This document shows, piece after piece, positions 13,360 through 26,444 of a DNA stretch of 64,000 bases. Numbering within the stretch: the stretch's first letter is position 1; each line of letters begins with the position of its first letter. The position numbers and the translations under genes were made by a program. The notes below the pieces were generated by a model. That model saw nothing but the letters and a program-made list of their open reading frames with translations, searched no databases and had not been told where the DNA came from. The stretch is from Allodiplogaster sudhausi (lineage: Eukaryota; Nematoda; Chromadorea; Rhabditida; Diplogasteridae): contig CALZFC010000065.1 in the NCBI GenBank assembly GCA_945643635.1, positions 1,454,501-1,518,500 of the forward strand, written 5' to 3'.

Positions 13360-13651
13360 TCCCCATTTCCAATTCTCCCTGGACTTCCCCCAACATTCAT
13401 CGCGCCTTCCTACCGCATAACACCCCCGACTCGTTCGCCTTTTCGACATCTCGACCAAAGTGTTGGCCATTGCCGTTCTACCTTCCTTCTCTCTCTCTCT
13501 CTCTCCTTTTTTTTTTAAATTCACCCATCCAGGAAGCATTTAGCCAACCTCTTTGGACTCTTCCATTCTGTACCTTGGTCTCTCTTTCCCTCTCTCTGTC
13601 TCTCTCTCTCTTTCTTTCCTCTCTCTCTCTCTTTCTCTCCTCTCTCTCTGT

Positions 13652-13685
<34 letters not shown>

Positions 13686-14051
13686 CCTTTCTGCCCAGAG
13701 GCGCTCCTCATAGCCTCTTCCATTGTATCTATTTGTGTGCACTTCCAAACCTTCAAACATTCTCATTTCCACAGTCTTCCTTTCTTCTCCCTTTTCGAGT
13801 CTTTGTCGGCGTCTTGTCTCTATTTCTCTCTGCTCTCCTCAATGTCTCTCTCCCTCTCTATCTCTTATCTCTCTCTCTCTACTCTTCTCTCCCTCCTCTC
13901 AGTATGACTTCACCTTCTTTCCACTCTGTCCGTGTCTCTTCTTGACTAGCTACAGCCTCTCCTATATTTCTTATCTTCTGTTTCTGGTATCCTTTCTTCT
14001 TATATTCTCTTTCTCTCTTTCTCCTACTCGCTCTCCCTTTCTCTTTCTCTC

Positions 14052-14089
<38 letters not shown>

Positions 14090-14327
14090 ACTCACTCTCT
14101 CTCTCCACCCACCCTCTTCCATTTCGTGTACCTTACCAGGATGCGTCCCAGTCACCACGGTACTCCTCTCTCCTGTGCAAGCCAAGGCCGCACATGACTT
14201 CCCCCTTGCAAGAGTCTATGGGCTCCGACCAGGCGATGCATATGTTGATCCGAGTCGTTAACGGAGAGAGAGAGAGAGAGAGAAGGAAGAAAAGAGAAGG
14301 AGAGAAGGAGGAAGAGAGAGAAGGAGG

Positions 14328-14362
<35 letters not shown>

Positions 14363-15701
14363 AGGAAAAGAGAGAGAGAGAGAGAGCGAGAGAGAAGGAG
14401 GAAAAGAGAGAGAGAGAAAGAAACAAAAAGAGGTGGGAAGGAGAGAGAGAGAAAGATATGAAGAAGTAGCGGTAGGTGTATTATAAGTGAAATTCTTGAA
14501 CTCCCGCACCATTGAGTGGGTGAGAGAGAGAGAGAGAGACTGGACGGATTTAAGAGAGTGGGAGAAGCAGGGACTAAAAGCCAACCAACCAAAGGCGCCA
14601 AAGATTGGCCTCTCTATTTCTCTCCCTCTCTCTTTCTCACTCTCTCTCTCTCTCTCTCCCTCTCTCTCTCTCTCTCTCCCTCTCTCTTTCTCACTCTCTC
14701 TCTCTCCCTCTCTCTTTCTCACTCTCTCTCTCTCCCTCTCTCTTTCTCACTCTCTCTCTCTCCCTCTCTCTTTCTCACTCTCTCTCAATCTTTCTCCCCT
14801 CTTTAGTTGTTTCTCTCGTTCTCTATCCCTCTCTTGGTCCCTGTTTTTCTCTCTCTATCTCTCTCTCTCTCTCCTTCGAAAGTGTGACATAGGCGAGAAA
14901 CTGGGAAGAGACGCATTTACAAGTGCTTTAAACTTCGGTCCAGAGAGAACGCCGCGGATTTTTCTGGTGCGGTAATTGAGTACAGTACCCTCTAAATGAT
15001 CGGCTAGCAGTACTGTAAATGCTGAAGTTTGAGGGAGGGATGATAGACGAGTTCTTTTTCTATTCTTAGTTCTGTTACATTCCGTACTTATTGATGATGT
15101 GGAGAATTATGTTTGCTTACCAGTTGGTGCGATGATGTATGGAGTAGTACTCGATCTCGCTGTCTGTCTGTCTCTCTCTCTCTCCTTCACTCTCTCTCTC
15201 TCTCTCTGTCTTTCTCTCTATCTCTCTCACTCTCTCTCTCTCTCTCTGTCTCTGTTCTTCTCCAAGCTGAATTTGTCATCAATCATGCATATCGCTCCTG
15301 CTAATCTGTATTTTTACGACGCTCTTCCTCTCTCCTTGTTGCCCTCCTTAACTCTATCGCGGCCTTTCTTTCTTTTGTTCTTTCACTCTCTCTCTGTCTC
15401 TGTCTGTCTCTCTTGCTCTCTCTCTCTCTGTCTGTCTCTCCCCCTCATTCTCTGTCTCTCTCTATTCCACCCTTCTAACTGGCGCCCACCATAAGCATAC
15501 AGTCACTTGACTTCCTTTTACATGTTCTCGTGAGCCTTGCCTGATCTCACGTGCTCGTTGCCATTGTAATACCATGAGAGAGAGTGACTCCGCTACTTCC
15601 CATCATGTCTACCTGTTGTAGTCTCTCACTCTCTCTTAATTCTCTTTTTATTATTTCTCAGGCATTCTTCAGTTTCTTTCTCTCTTCATCTGCTCCTCTC
15701 T

Positions 15702-15749
<48 letters not shown>

Positions 15750-16517
15750 CTCTTTTTCCATCCCAGCATGACCAATTCGTCTGTCAAAGTTTTCGCTCTG
15801 CGTCAGAAGCGCCTTCCTAATAATCAGCTGATCGGAACTGTTTGAACAGAGAATGGCAACTCGCCCTCTCTCTCTCTCTCTCTTTCTCTCTCTCTATCTC
15901 TCGCTCTCTCTCTCTATCTCTCGCCTTTCTCTCCCTCTCTCTCGCCCTCTTACTCGCCCTCCTTCTACCCCCTCTCCCCTCCGCTTAAAAGTCATCGTTT
16001 TAATTTAGTACCAGACAAGGTCTTACTGTATGCATCAAAGTTGCCATTGCAAGTTTGCTCATTTTATACTTTACTTTATAGTTTAATGTTTTATAGCCTT
16101 ATTGTTGCTATCCATACTTGTTTTAAACCGTCATATTCGTTTATTTATTTTTTTTGCATAGTAATCAATAGGCGTATAATTATGTTTTCTTTGAATTGAA
16201 GCAGTGAAACTCTTCTACGTTAAGCCGCTATAGTTGACCTAATATTAACCAAAGATATTTTATTGCGAGTTTACGTATGTAAGTTTCACGAAGGGGAACT
16301 TATATGTACCTAATTTAAACTTGTTAAGGTGGGCTAAGTTAAATTTTTTTTCTAGTTTAATGTTTTTATTCCTATTACTTTAAGTAGTGCGCGCCCATCT
16401 AATGGGGAATTAAATAGGCGGCGAAAAGTTAGCAGACAAACGACCTTTCGCGGCAGAGTATCGCATTCTTTGTTCTTTCTCTCTCTCTCTCTCTCCCTCT
16501 CTCTCTTTCTTTCTTTC

Positions 16518-16558
<41 letters not shown>

Positions 16559-17664
16559 TTCCATCACTCTCTCATTCTGTCTCAAATTTCTTCCGCTATA
16601 CTCCTCCCTTTTTCTTCCTCATTTCCGTAACATCACTCTTTTTTTCATAGTTTACTCTTTTTCTGCGCAAGGAAAGTTTGTGTTTCTAGTATAGACTATT
16701 CTTTTTTTCTAAGAGTAAGAAATGTGAATTGGTTCAGTGATTCATTTCCATACTTTACAATACGAATGATTCAATGAATATTGTATTCCTTGCGTGATTA
16801 TAAAAAAAAACTTCTTGGAAGCTAATATCACGATTAGTGACTTAACTAATTCATCCTCTTCTATGAAGAATCCTCTTTTTTTCTTTCATCGTTATGCACA
16901 GATATTTGCAATTTGTTTCCATATATCTAAAGGCTTCTTCTAACTTCTCTACATATTAATTGCTGTCCGTGTAAAAAAGTGTCTCCTTGAGTCTGGATAT
17001 TTTTGCGCAACCTATTTTAACGCCAAAAAAAAAAGAAACAGTAGTCCACAACGATAAATATGAAAGTAAAAACGGAGCTTTATTAAAGTGAAGGCGTCCC
17101 GTGGTTTTCAGATGACACATGAAAAATGAATACGATGTAATGTTTCAATGTGGGTTCGAATCTTTCACTGTGGGTCGCTTTATTTTTTCCCCCTTTTTTC
17201 GCCGCGCCAAATGGACTTCCAATCTATTGTTTACTTTGTTTATTCCGGAATATGTCAATCCTGACCTATTCACTAATAGTTAATTCTAAATTTGTGGAAT
17301 TAATGATCTCTTTGCATATAAATTCATTTTTTTTCCGATTTGCACAATATTTCCTCCTATTTGCTGCCGTAGCTCCTTTTTTTTGTTACAAAATATAACA
17401 CAACGAATTTTAATAGACAAGCATGCTTTCTTTTGTGTACAACTCTATCAGTGTTTTTTTTTATTTTATCATGATTTAAAGGTCAACTTCGTATCTTTCA
17501 CTCTTTTTCCGCATATTTTAAGGGATTGTCATCTCTGAATGAAATATCATTCTTCCGCATTATTACCTTTCCTCTATGCTCAGGCATTCACCGCTCATTT
17601 TCTCTTTATCTTTGTCTCTCTCTATCTCTCTCTCTCTCTCTTTCTGCCCTCTCTCACTCTCAAT

Positions 17665-17707
<43 letters not shown>

Positions 17708-17930
17708 GTCTACTTCTCTCTTTCCGTCTTCAATAAAATGCCTTCCCTCGCGGTCATTGGCCATGTACCCCCATCCCGACTGGTTTGTCTTTCTCCGAAG
17801 CACCTGAGCTAGGCATCAATTCCTTCTCTCTATCTCTTTCTTCTTTCTCTTTCTCTTTCTCTCTCTCTCTCTCCTCTCACTCTCAGTCTCTCCCTCTCGT
17901 CTCTCACGTCTCTGTTCTGTCTCTTCTCTA

Positions 17931-17967
<37 letters not shown>

Positions 17968-18382
17968 GCCTCTCTCCACCTTCCTCTCCCTCCTCATAAC
18001 TCCTAATCCTCTTATATCTTTTTATATTCTCTCATCTCCTTCCCCTATCATCGGAATGTCTCCTCTTGCCCGCCTACTCTTGTAGATGATATACATCAAC
18101 ATGAGAGCATAATGGACTCTAGACCAAAGATTCAAATTCTTTATTTTCCCTCCTTTTTATTTTAATTTTTTTTTAAATCCTACTTCATCACTTCTACCGC
18201 TTACTATTTCTTATTATTATAGAAAGTATCTCACATATCTTGTCACAAGTTATGATAGGTCTATTGTTCTCGTAACGCGCATTTCTTTCATATCTTCGGA
18301 TGCCTTGTGAAGTCTCTTAACTTCTTTTGTAAAGAAGTTCCTACTTTCTCTTGGTAAGAATTATGTGTGAGAAAAGGTGGAG

Positions 18383-18423
<41 letters not shown>

Positions 18424-18687
18424 GGTTAGCGAGAGAGAGAGGAGGAGACAGAGACAGGGAGAGAGAGAGACAGAGAGAGAGAGAAAGGGTTAACGAAAGA
18501 GAGCGGAGGAGACAGAGAGAGAGAGGGAGAGAGAGAAAATGATATACGGAAACAAAATATCTCGCCACTTTTCTGCCTATCCATGTAGAAGAGGGAGGTT
18601 CCGCCCTTTTCTCCACCGGCAACCATCCATAAAAGACGATACCACTTCTTGATCGATAAATGTGTACAGAAGTGTACACCGCTCTCG

Positions 18688-18736
<49 letters not shown>

Positions 18737-19934
18737 TTCTCTTTCTCTCTCTTTCTCTCTATCTCTCTCACACTCTCACTCTCTCTCACTCACTCTCATT
18801 TTCCTCCCATTTCTGTTCCGTTCTCCCCTTCCGCATCTTGTTGTTGCGTTCTCCACCTTCCGGCTTTGTTTCTGTTTCTCCACTCTCCGCTTTTTCTCTC
18901 TTTCTCTCATTCTCCCGCTCTCTCTCTCTCCCTCTCTTTCCGGTTCTCTCCCTCTGCTCCTCTCTCCCACTCCCACTCCCATGCGCTCCTCCCCTACGCA
19001 TCTGGCCACTCTCTTACTCCTTCTTTCTCTACCCTCTTTGTTCTCTCTCTCCCTATTATCTCTCCCGCTCGCTCTCTCTCTCTCTCATCCTCTGTCGCTC
19101 TCTCTATCTTTTTTCCCCTCTCTCTCTCCCATTCCGCTCTCCTTGGCCTCCCCCTCACCCCAATCTCCTCCCGTTCAAAGAAGGGGGGGGGGGGGGGACT
19201 ACATTCTGGTGCCCCCTATTTTCCCCTCCTCCTCCCGAGACAAGATGCTGAAGGAGCACAAGTAGTCAAGGGAAGGAGGTGGGGTGAACGTGCTGAATGA
19301 AACCAGATGCTGAATCCCCAAACTGTGTCATTGTGTCATAATGAGAACGATGGGTCACAACTATTATCTTCCTTACCCCCCCCCCCCCCCTCTTCCTCTT
19401 TCCATCAAAACAAGGAAGATAGGGGAGTACCCTCACACAGTTGGCTACACAGCCAAGCCTGCGCTTCTCCACATGTCTCACACCACTTTCACACTCCTCC
19501 TGAATAACAAAGGAAATGTGGATTCAGAGAGAGAGAGAGATAGAGAGAGAGAGAGGAACACAGAGAGAGAAGGAGAGAGAAAGAGAGAGAGAGTAAAGGA
19601 TTAAGAAAAATTGAGAGAGTGTCAGAGACGCAGAGCAGAGCCCAAGAATCAGAGAATGGCCGAATTTTAGGCTCAATACAACAGAGTTGGTCGCTATTTG
19701 CTGCCCCTGCCACACTCTCTCTCCCGCTCTATTTCTCTCTCTCACTCTCTTCCACTCTCTCTCTCTCTCTCGCTCTCCGAATACGTTTCTTTTATTCCTC
19801 TTTGCATCCTCGCTATCTCGCACAGACACTGCAAATGCTCGTTTTTGAATCGTTTCTTGCAGCGTTGTGACGATTTTCTTTGTATTCCTGCTTTCTTTCT
19901 CCGACTTCTCGCTCTCTCTCATCTTTCTCTCTCG

Positions 19935-19972
<38 letters not shown>

Positions 19973-20336
19973 CTAGCCGCTAGCGAAGCCAGCCACTAGA
20001 TAGCAGCCCGCCATCTCAATGCATTCCTGCACTGCAAAGCACGCGTATTTTCTTTCTCTGCTTCCCTGGTGATCTCTTTCTCTTCCTCTCTATCTCTCTT
20101 TCCTTCTTTCTCACTCTCTCTCGCTCTCTCTCTCTCTCTTTCTCTCGCTTATTTGCTTCTCTCGATCTCTCCGCCACTCCCAGTGTCTCTAACACAGCAA
20201 GAACTTCCCTTGCTTTCTCCACGAGACAGAAGGTTTCTCTAATCCGTCTTATCGCATTTTCTACCGCTTCTTAAATTTCTCTCGCTCTTTCTCTCTATCT
20301 ATCTATAATCTCTCTCGTGTCGCTATCTCTCTCTCT

Positions 20337-20373
<37 letters not shown>

Positions 20374-20847
20374 CCCGATGGCTAAATATTTAGCAACATA
20401 TTTTGAGCGTTCCCAGCTATTTCAAGATGGCCGGATATTGTGTGTGCGGATGTTTCATAATATTTAATGAATGGATGCTTTCGCCATTTTCTTTTGCTCT
20501 TTCGTCGGCCTTTTCCTTCTTTTTCATCATTCCACGATATACTCGGATGTTTTGGGATTACGTTTTCTCTTTATATTCTATTTTCCATGAAAAGTATAGT
20601 GAAATGAATGAAGCAGAATGATTGTAATTTTAATTTGAAAATTGAATGAAATAGTAAATAATTATTATCTGAAAAAAGTTAATTCTCGGTTGAATGTGGC
20701 CCGTTCCCTCCGTCTTTTTAATATATCGCTTGTAACTCTCTTCCTTCCCAACGTGTATTAATTGTACCTTACTTTGTTTGCAATCCTATTTATAGTGTGC
20801 TTGATTCCAGGTTGGTGCGTCGAGTGCGTGCCGTGAGTGAGTGAGGC
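11650..20847 (+). repeat. Intergenic region dominated by (CT)n/(GA)n microsatellites
   Basis: Main CT blocks: 12421-12530, 13173-13366, 13570-13690, 14005-14105, 14618-14870, 15160-15255, 15690-15750, 15865-15960, 16478-16555, 17610-17710, 17822-17970, 18690-18800, 19905-19972, 20275-20372. GA blocks: 14260-14460, 18375-18540, 19526-19600. G and C runs of 12 or more at about 19186 and 19377. A 21-base unit (CATCTCGTCTATGCCCCTTG) is doubled at 13099-13140. Long Ser-Leu or Arg-Glu frames here are translations of the repeats. No exon recognised. Confidence 0.9.
20597..20703 (+). repeat. Copy of the CAB39 intron 2/exon 3 boundary upstream of the gene
   Basis: Matches 21732-21843 over more than 100 bases (GTGAAATGAATGAAGCAGA, TGAATGAAATAGTAAATAAT, AATTCTCG.TTGAA, GTGGCCC). 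The match ends about 7 bases inside exon 3. In the copy the acceptor AAG has become AAT. The copy lies about 145 bases before the CAB39 start codon. Confidence 0.8.
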
Positions 20848-22774
20848 ATGCCGCTTCCGATCTTTGGCAAGTCGCACAAGTCGCCCGCGGACATTATCAA
20901 GAATCTCAAGGAGGCCCTGGCGCTCATTGAGAAGGGCGACAAGAAGAGCGAAAAGGCGGTCGAAGAGGTGAATGAGACCGCCAGAGGGCTGTAAAATTGG
21001 GCAGCTCTATTGCCCCCCCCCAATTTGGGGTCTAAACCTGTGGGGCCAATATAGACCCACCGCTCCTTGATTCCTTATCCAAAAAAAGCATCAAAAAGTC
21101 ATGGTTTCTCATAGCTAGCGAATAAGTCCCATAACGAAAAGTTATCCTTTAATTTCCCTAGAACCCCAATACGGTATACCTAATTTTACAAGATTAGTAC
21201 GCTCTAACAGTTTTAGCACAAGAACATTTTTAGCTGTATTGAATGTAGTTTTTTAGTAAAAAAAAAAGTAGTTTAAAAAATTTTTAAAAAAAGAAAGCCA
21301 CTTATTAATTTTCCAGGTTGGCCGATGGCTTCAAGCAGTCAAGGGCATCATATACGGCCAGGAGGGACAGGAGCCACACACGGAGCAGGTCAGGAGGAAG
21401 TATATTATAATTTAAAGAATCCGTCCAGGACCTTAAATTATCTACCGTACTCCTCAAGAAAAGAGAGCATGTCATCAGAGAGACGCGCAGACAGCAAAGC
21501 ACGGTAGATTTTTTTAAAGCACAATGGACAGATTCTTTAATTTCTTTTCTTTTTTCTTACTATTATACTTGGTTTTCGGGAAAAGGTGGACCAGTATGTC
21601 TTCCGCGAAATGAAAGCTATAGAAATTAATTTCGATTTAATTTTTATTGGAATAATTTTACCTGGATTGATTTTTTTACACTAAAATGTAATAATGATCC
21701 TGCTTTCTTGAATTGAAAGAAGAATTCTTGAATAGTGAAATGAATGAAGCAGATTAATGATAATAGCAAATTTAATTTGAAATGAATGAAATAGTAAATA
21801 ATAATAATTGGGAAAAATTTAATTCTCGCTTGAAGGTGGCCCAACTGGCGCAGGAGACATACTCAGCGAACGTGCTCCCCTCTCTCATCCGCAATCTCGC
21901 CAAGTTCGACTTCGAGAGCAAGAAAGTTAGCGAGAGTCTTTTATTTATTGACATGTTTACTTATTCGTATATCTATTTTTTTATTTATCTATATGTTTAT
22001 TTATTCATCAATTTATTTAATTTTATTTATTTATTTAGAAAGCCAACTATTATCTCAATTTATTATTGATATAATACTTCTACCTTCTCCATTTCTCTCC
22101 CATCGATTTGTCTTTACCGTTTTTTTTCCTTCTTCGGATCGTCCTTGGCAGCTAATAGTGCTATATATTTTAATTTATTCAGAAGATCAATAACTTTTTC
22201 ATTGAATTTAATAGAGTTAGTATAGTAATTGGACGTTGTTGTCCCTGAAATATTAATTTCCGCTCTTGCATATTTATTTACTCATCCAAGATCACCTTTT
22301 ATTTTCTCCCTTTTTTTTCTGGACTGTGCGCTGATTTCAAGAATTCGTAGGTAGGAGACAAAAAGTGGGAAAGAATAGAATTGAATTAATAAGGAAAAAA
22401 ATAGCAAACATAATTATTTAGTTTCAAGAATGACAATTCTTATAGTATATGGCCTCTCATCATTTCCATTTGTCCGCTCCATTGTGTGCCTCTGTGGTTT
22501 TACTTGCCCCGATCATTCACTTTATGTCATTGAGTCAGAGGAAGAAGGGATGGTATAGTCGAGATGAAGTTTATTTAGGGCCAACTGGTTTTTTAATATA
22601 ATTTTTCACTATAGTTAATAAATAGCCGTGGGCTTTCAATTGGTTGCATTTACACTTACAAATTTTATGTATTTTCTTACCAGAACCTTGAATTTACTGG
22701 AAACTGATTAAAAAAAAAATCCTTTTAAAGTGTTACCGTAACCTTGAATTTATCCGTATAAAACCCTATTCCAT

Positions 22775-22829
<55 letters not shown>

Positions 22830-23299
22830 GTCTCTGTCTCACTCCTCGCTGTTTCTCTCTCTCTCTCCTCGCTGTTTCTCTGTCTCTCTGTTTCTCTCTC
22901 TCTCTCCCTCTCCAGGATGTCGCTCTGATCTTCAACAATCTGCTCCGCCGCCAAATCGGCACTCGCTCTCCCACCGTCGAGTACCTGTGTGCGCGGCCGG
23001 ATATGCTGCAGCAACTCGTCAAGGGGTACGAGTGGGGACCCCGGTCCCCCGTCCGGCCTGGGGGGACTGGATCCGAGCTTTTAGAACGCCCGCGAGATCA
23101 TAGACCACCTTGATTTTGGTGGCTAAAATTTAGAGTTGAAAATGGCGATTTTAACCTGTCATAGCTACCCAAAGGGGAGGGGGCGGGAGAATAGTTTAAT
23201 TTGCTCGTATCCTTTTATTCGATCCCTTGGTTGTTAGGAACACTATGAAAAGAAAATTATCTTCCAAAAAAAGAAATATTCATGTTATTATTATTATTC

Positions 23300-23364
<65 letters not shown>

Positions 23365-24058
23365 AACATTAGAATCAAAATTATATCTGTGAAATCAGCA
23401 TTACCTCGTTTTCTTTTTGTTCTACCTCGAAAACCAAAGTATGATTGCTGATTGTAACAACCAAAGTATGCTTTTGCAGCTACGAATCGCCGGACATTGC
23501 CGTGACATGTGGATCGATGTTGCGCGAGTGCATTCGACATGACCATCTTGCAAAGGTGTTAATTAATTAATTGGTTACTTAATTAGTTTGTCAATTAATT
23601 CAGTTATGTATAACTTTTTCACCAAATATTTCTATGGCAACACAATGGGAACACCGCGCCAACGGAGGAGTCCAGTGCGAGGGAGACAGGGTGTAGGAAG
23701 CAGAATTACTAGTATATTATGTTATTATTATTATTCTAATTTTAAATATTTTTTTTTAGAATTCAATTAGTGGCTAAAATATATTGAATGATAAATCATT
23801 CAACATTATTTTGAAATAAAAGTTCCTATTCTGCTTCTTCTTTAATCAGCCGATTAAAATATAACTATCGATTAAGCAAAATATTTATCTAATTTAAAAT
23901 AATTCATTATTCTTTTTATGAAAAAAAATTAAATTTAGAATAAATAAATCCTAATTTAAGCTGATCCTCCACCACGAGTCCTTCTACAAGTTCTTCGACT
24001 TTGTCGAGCTCAGCTCATTCGACATCGCGTCGGACGCATTTGCCACTTTCAAGGTTTG

Positions 24059-24100
<42 letters not shown>

Positions 24101-25582
24101 GTTCTCTTTTTCTCTTCTACTCTCTCTCCCTCTCTCTTCTCTCTCAGCCCCTTTCTGCCTCTCTCTCTATCTCTCTCTCGCTCTCCATTTCTCTCTACCT
24201 CCTTCCTTCTCTATCTCTCTTTCTCTGTCTCCTTCTGTCTCTTCCTGTCTCTGTCTCTTGTTCTCTTTCGTCCTCTCTATCTCTCTGTCTCTCCCTCTCT
24301 CTCTCTCGCTGTCTGTCTCTCTCTCGCGCTCTCTCTCTCTCTCTATCTCTCTCTCTTTCTGGCTTTCTCTCTTCTCTTATCTAAATCAATGTGCATCTTA
24401 GGACCTGATCACGAAGCACAAGACGATGTGTGCCGAATTCTTGGATGCGAACTACGACCGCTTCTTCGAGAAGTACCAGAAGTTGCTGGTGTCGGAGAAC
24501 TACGTGACGAGGAGACAGTCGCTGAAGGTACTCTTTTTAGGCAGCCTTTTTTTTCTTTTATTTTTTATTAAACTAAAAAATATACATATATATATTTCTT
24601 TATTTATTTTGGATATTTGGTTCCTTATCTCTTAACATATCAGTGTTGAGAAAAAATTTTTTTTTTACAATTTGCGAACTTGAAGAGAGCAGTGTAGATT
24701 GAAATGAAGAAAGAGTGTTTAAGCTAGATTTTGTATTCATCAAATGAAGCAAAGATTCCAGTTTTTTTTTAGTTATTTGTTTATTTTCTTACAATTAGTT
24801 ATTTATATATGTATTCACTTATTTATTAATTAATCAATTATTTAATATCAGCTGCTCGGCGAGCTGCTCCTCGACCGCCACAACTTCAACGTCATGACTC
24901 GCTACATCAGCAACCCGGAGAATCTCAAGTTGATGATGAATCTGCTGAAGGAGAAGAGCAAGTCCATCCAGTTCGAGGCATTCCATGTCTTCAAGGTTGT
25001 TTATTCTTGATTTATTTATTTATTTATTCCGTATTTTGCTCCGTAATTAACATTATTTTATTATACAATAAAAATAAACAAGTATTTTACTTGAGACTAA
25101 AAATGTCGTCAAGGCGCTTTCATGCTTGCTCTTTCACAAATCGTATATAGAGAGATTGAGCCAACTTTTTTAAAAATTTTATTCTCCTTAATAAATAAAT
25201 GAATTAATTATGCTTGTATAACACGGAATATTGGTTTCTTTCGATTAAGCAGTATTTTACTTATGTCTCCAAAGACTTATGTATTTATATTATCAAATTA
25301 AAAAAATTTAATCTCGATTAGATAATTGAAATCAGTAATATTTGCCACCAATTTAAAAGAATAAAAATCTTTAAAAAAAATACATATTTATTTATTTGTT
25401 TATATATTGAGGTGTTCGTCGCCAATCCGAACAAGCCGCGCCCGATCGCGGACATTCTTCTCCGGAATCGGGAGCGGCTTGTCGAATTCCTCACCGCCTT
25501 CCACAACGACCGCACCGAGGACGAGCAGTTCAACGACGAGAAGGCGTACCTCGTCAAGCAGATACAAGAGATGCGAGCTTAA
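20848..25582 (+). CDS. CAB39: Calcium-binding protein 39 / MO25 scaffold of the LKB1-STRAD kinase complex, 9 exons
   Basis: Cytoplasmic HEAT/armadillo-type scaffold that stabilises the pseudokinase STRAD on LKB1 (STK11) and activates germinal-centre kinases. Exons: 20848-20967, 21317-21388, 21836-21925, 22916-23025, 23480-23555, 23961-24053, 24402-24527, 24852-24995, 25412-25582. All borders are GT-AG, phases agree, and the sum is exactly 334 codons including TAA (333 residues, the usual family length of about 335-341). The start [16 protein letters not shown] is the family N-terminus. Hallmarks: [53 protein letters not shown], then [14 protein letters not shown], and [16 protein letters not shown] near the end. 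No frameshift or missing segment. Exon 4 is preceded by a pure CT tract that doubles as the polypyrimidine tract. Confidence 0.97.
21411..21541 (+). repeat. Imperfect hairpin (inverted repeat) in CAB39 intron 2
   Basis: Left arm 21411-21449 and right arm 21501-21541 are reverse complements apart from a few mismatches and indels. Shared blocks are TTAAAGAATC, GTCCA, TTAAA and TCTACCGT. Loop about 50 bases. It begins about 22 bases after the exon 2 donor. Could be a short foldback or MITE-like element, or a structured intronic RNA. Confidence 0.65.
22776..22915 (+). repeat. (CT)n tract abutting the CAB39 exon 4 acceptor
   Basis: CT repeat with a few TG interruptions running directly into CCCTCTCCAG at the exon 4 border, so the microsatellite serves as the polypyrimidine tract. 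Confidence 0.9.
23281..23362 (+). repeat. (TTA)n microsatellite in CAB39 intron 4
   Basis: About 25 ATT/TTA units with few interruptions. Confidence 0.95.
23434..23485 (+). repeat. Short tandem duplication at the CAB39 exon 5 acceptor
   Basis: AACCAAAGTATG occurs at about 23433 and again at 23459, just before the TTTTGCAG acceptor of exon 5 at 23480. The upstream unit continues ATTGCTGATTG where the real one has CTTTTGCAGCTA. Confidence 0.55.
24061..24375 (+). repeat. (CT)n block filling CAB39 intron 6
   Basis: Starts 8 bases after the exon 6 donor and stops 26 bases before exon 7; nearly the whole intron is CT-rich repeat. Confidence 0.9.
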
Positions 25583-25607
25583 GAGGAGAGAGAGAGCCTG
25601 ACTGTGT

Positions 25608-25935
25608 CTGAGAGATTCATTCATTCGACCATGGGTGTTGTATTCTTTAGAGTAGTGCAGGGAACAAAATTATTATTTTTTATTATTTTAATTTCATTTG
25701 TAAGATTACTGTAGCACTCTATTATGGGTATTCCAAAAACCTTTTTTTTCTTCTTCTTTTTTCAAATATTTATTTTCATATTTAAGCACCGTATACCTCG
25801 AAATGTGTCGCTTTTTATTGAAATGACCATAACTTTTTTAACCCCGACGAAATTAAATTTTGTAACGTTTGTTATGTAGAGCATGTAAAGGGGCATAAAA
25901 CATTCCTAGATAACATTTTTGGAAAAAAATTTAAG
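25608..25935 (+). repeat. Left arm of a ~300-bp inverted duplication (3' flank of CAB39)
   Basis: Starts about 25 bases after the CAB39 stop. Shared landmarks with the reverse complement of 28200-28490 include CGACCATGGG, GCAGGGAACAAAATTAT, ATGGGTATTCCAAAA, ACCTCGAAATGT, TAGAGCAT and CTAGATAACATTTTTG, in the same order and spacing. Identity looks like roughly 80 percent by eye. This arm would lie in the CAB39 3' untranslated region. Confidence 0.8.
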
Positions 25936-26444
25936 AGTCAAAACATTGAAAATGCGATTATATCGCATGCTTTTTATTCTTGTGCCGTTTTCAGTAGATA
26001 TCAACACGGTTATTGGTGCTCGTGTTTTTTCCACGATTTACTTTATACATGTTTGTTTATTCTGGCTGCACGAAGGAATATCAGCTCATGTGAAGGAAGT
26101 GTGCACTACCACTACTTTACTTGTTCTAATTTGATAAACGAGACAAATATAAATTCAGAATCAGAATTCACGAAATATCCGAAATAAGATGTCTATGTCA
26201 ACTAGCTTGTATAAGCAGGCTATGATTCTTTAGCCTTCTTGACTGTAACATGACCCATGGCATTCTCATCGAATTTGTCGACCAAACGATCGAGCGCCAG
26301 CTGCCTGTCGTTGTCACAAGCTGAACTCCACTGTGGGTCTGTACGACAATCGAACTCTATGTCTCCGTATTCTTCACAGAGTTCAACAATGGGACCTGAA
26401 GTAGTGGCTGTCTTGCGCTCTAGAGGATGGGATCAGAGGATCCC

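Noticed and set aside
13143..13907. Long open frames of Ser-Leu or Arg-Glu repeats (also near 18.7, 24.1, 38.0, 42.9 and 57.1 kb)
   Set aside because: They are translations of (CT)n and (GA)n microsatellites, open on several frames and both strands, with no non-repeat domain.
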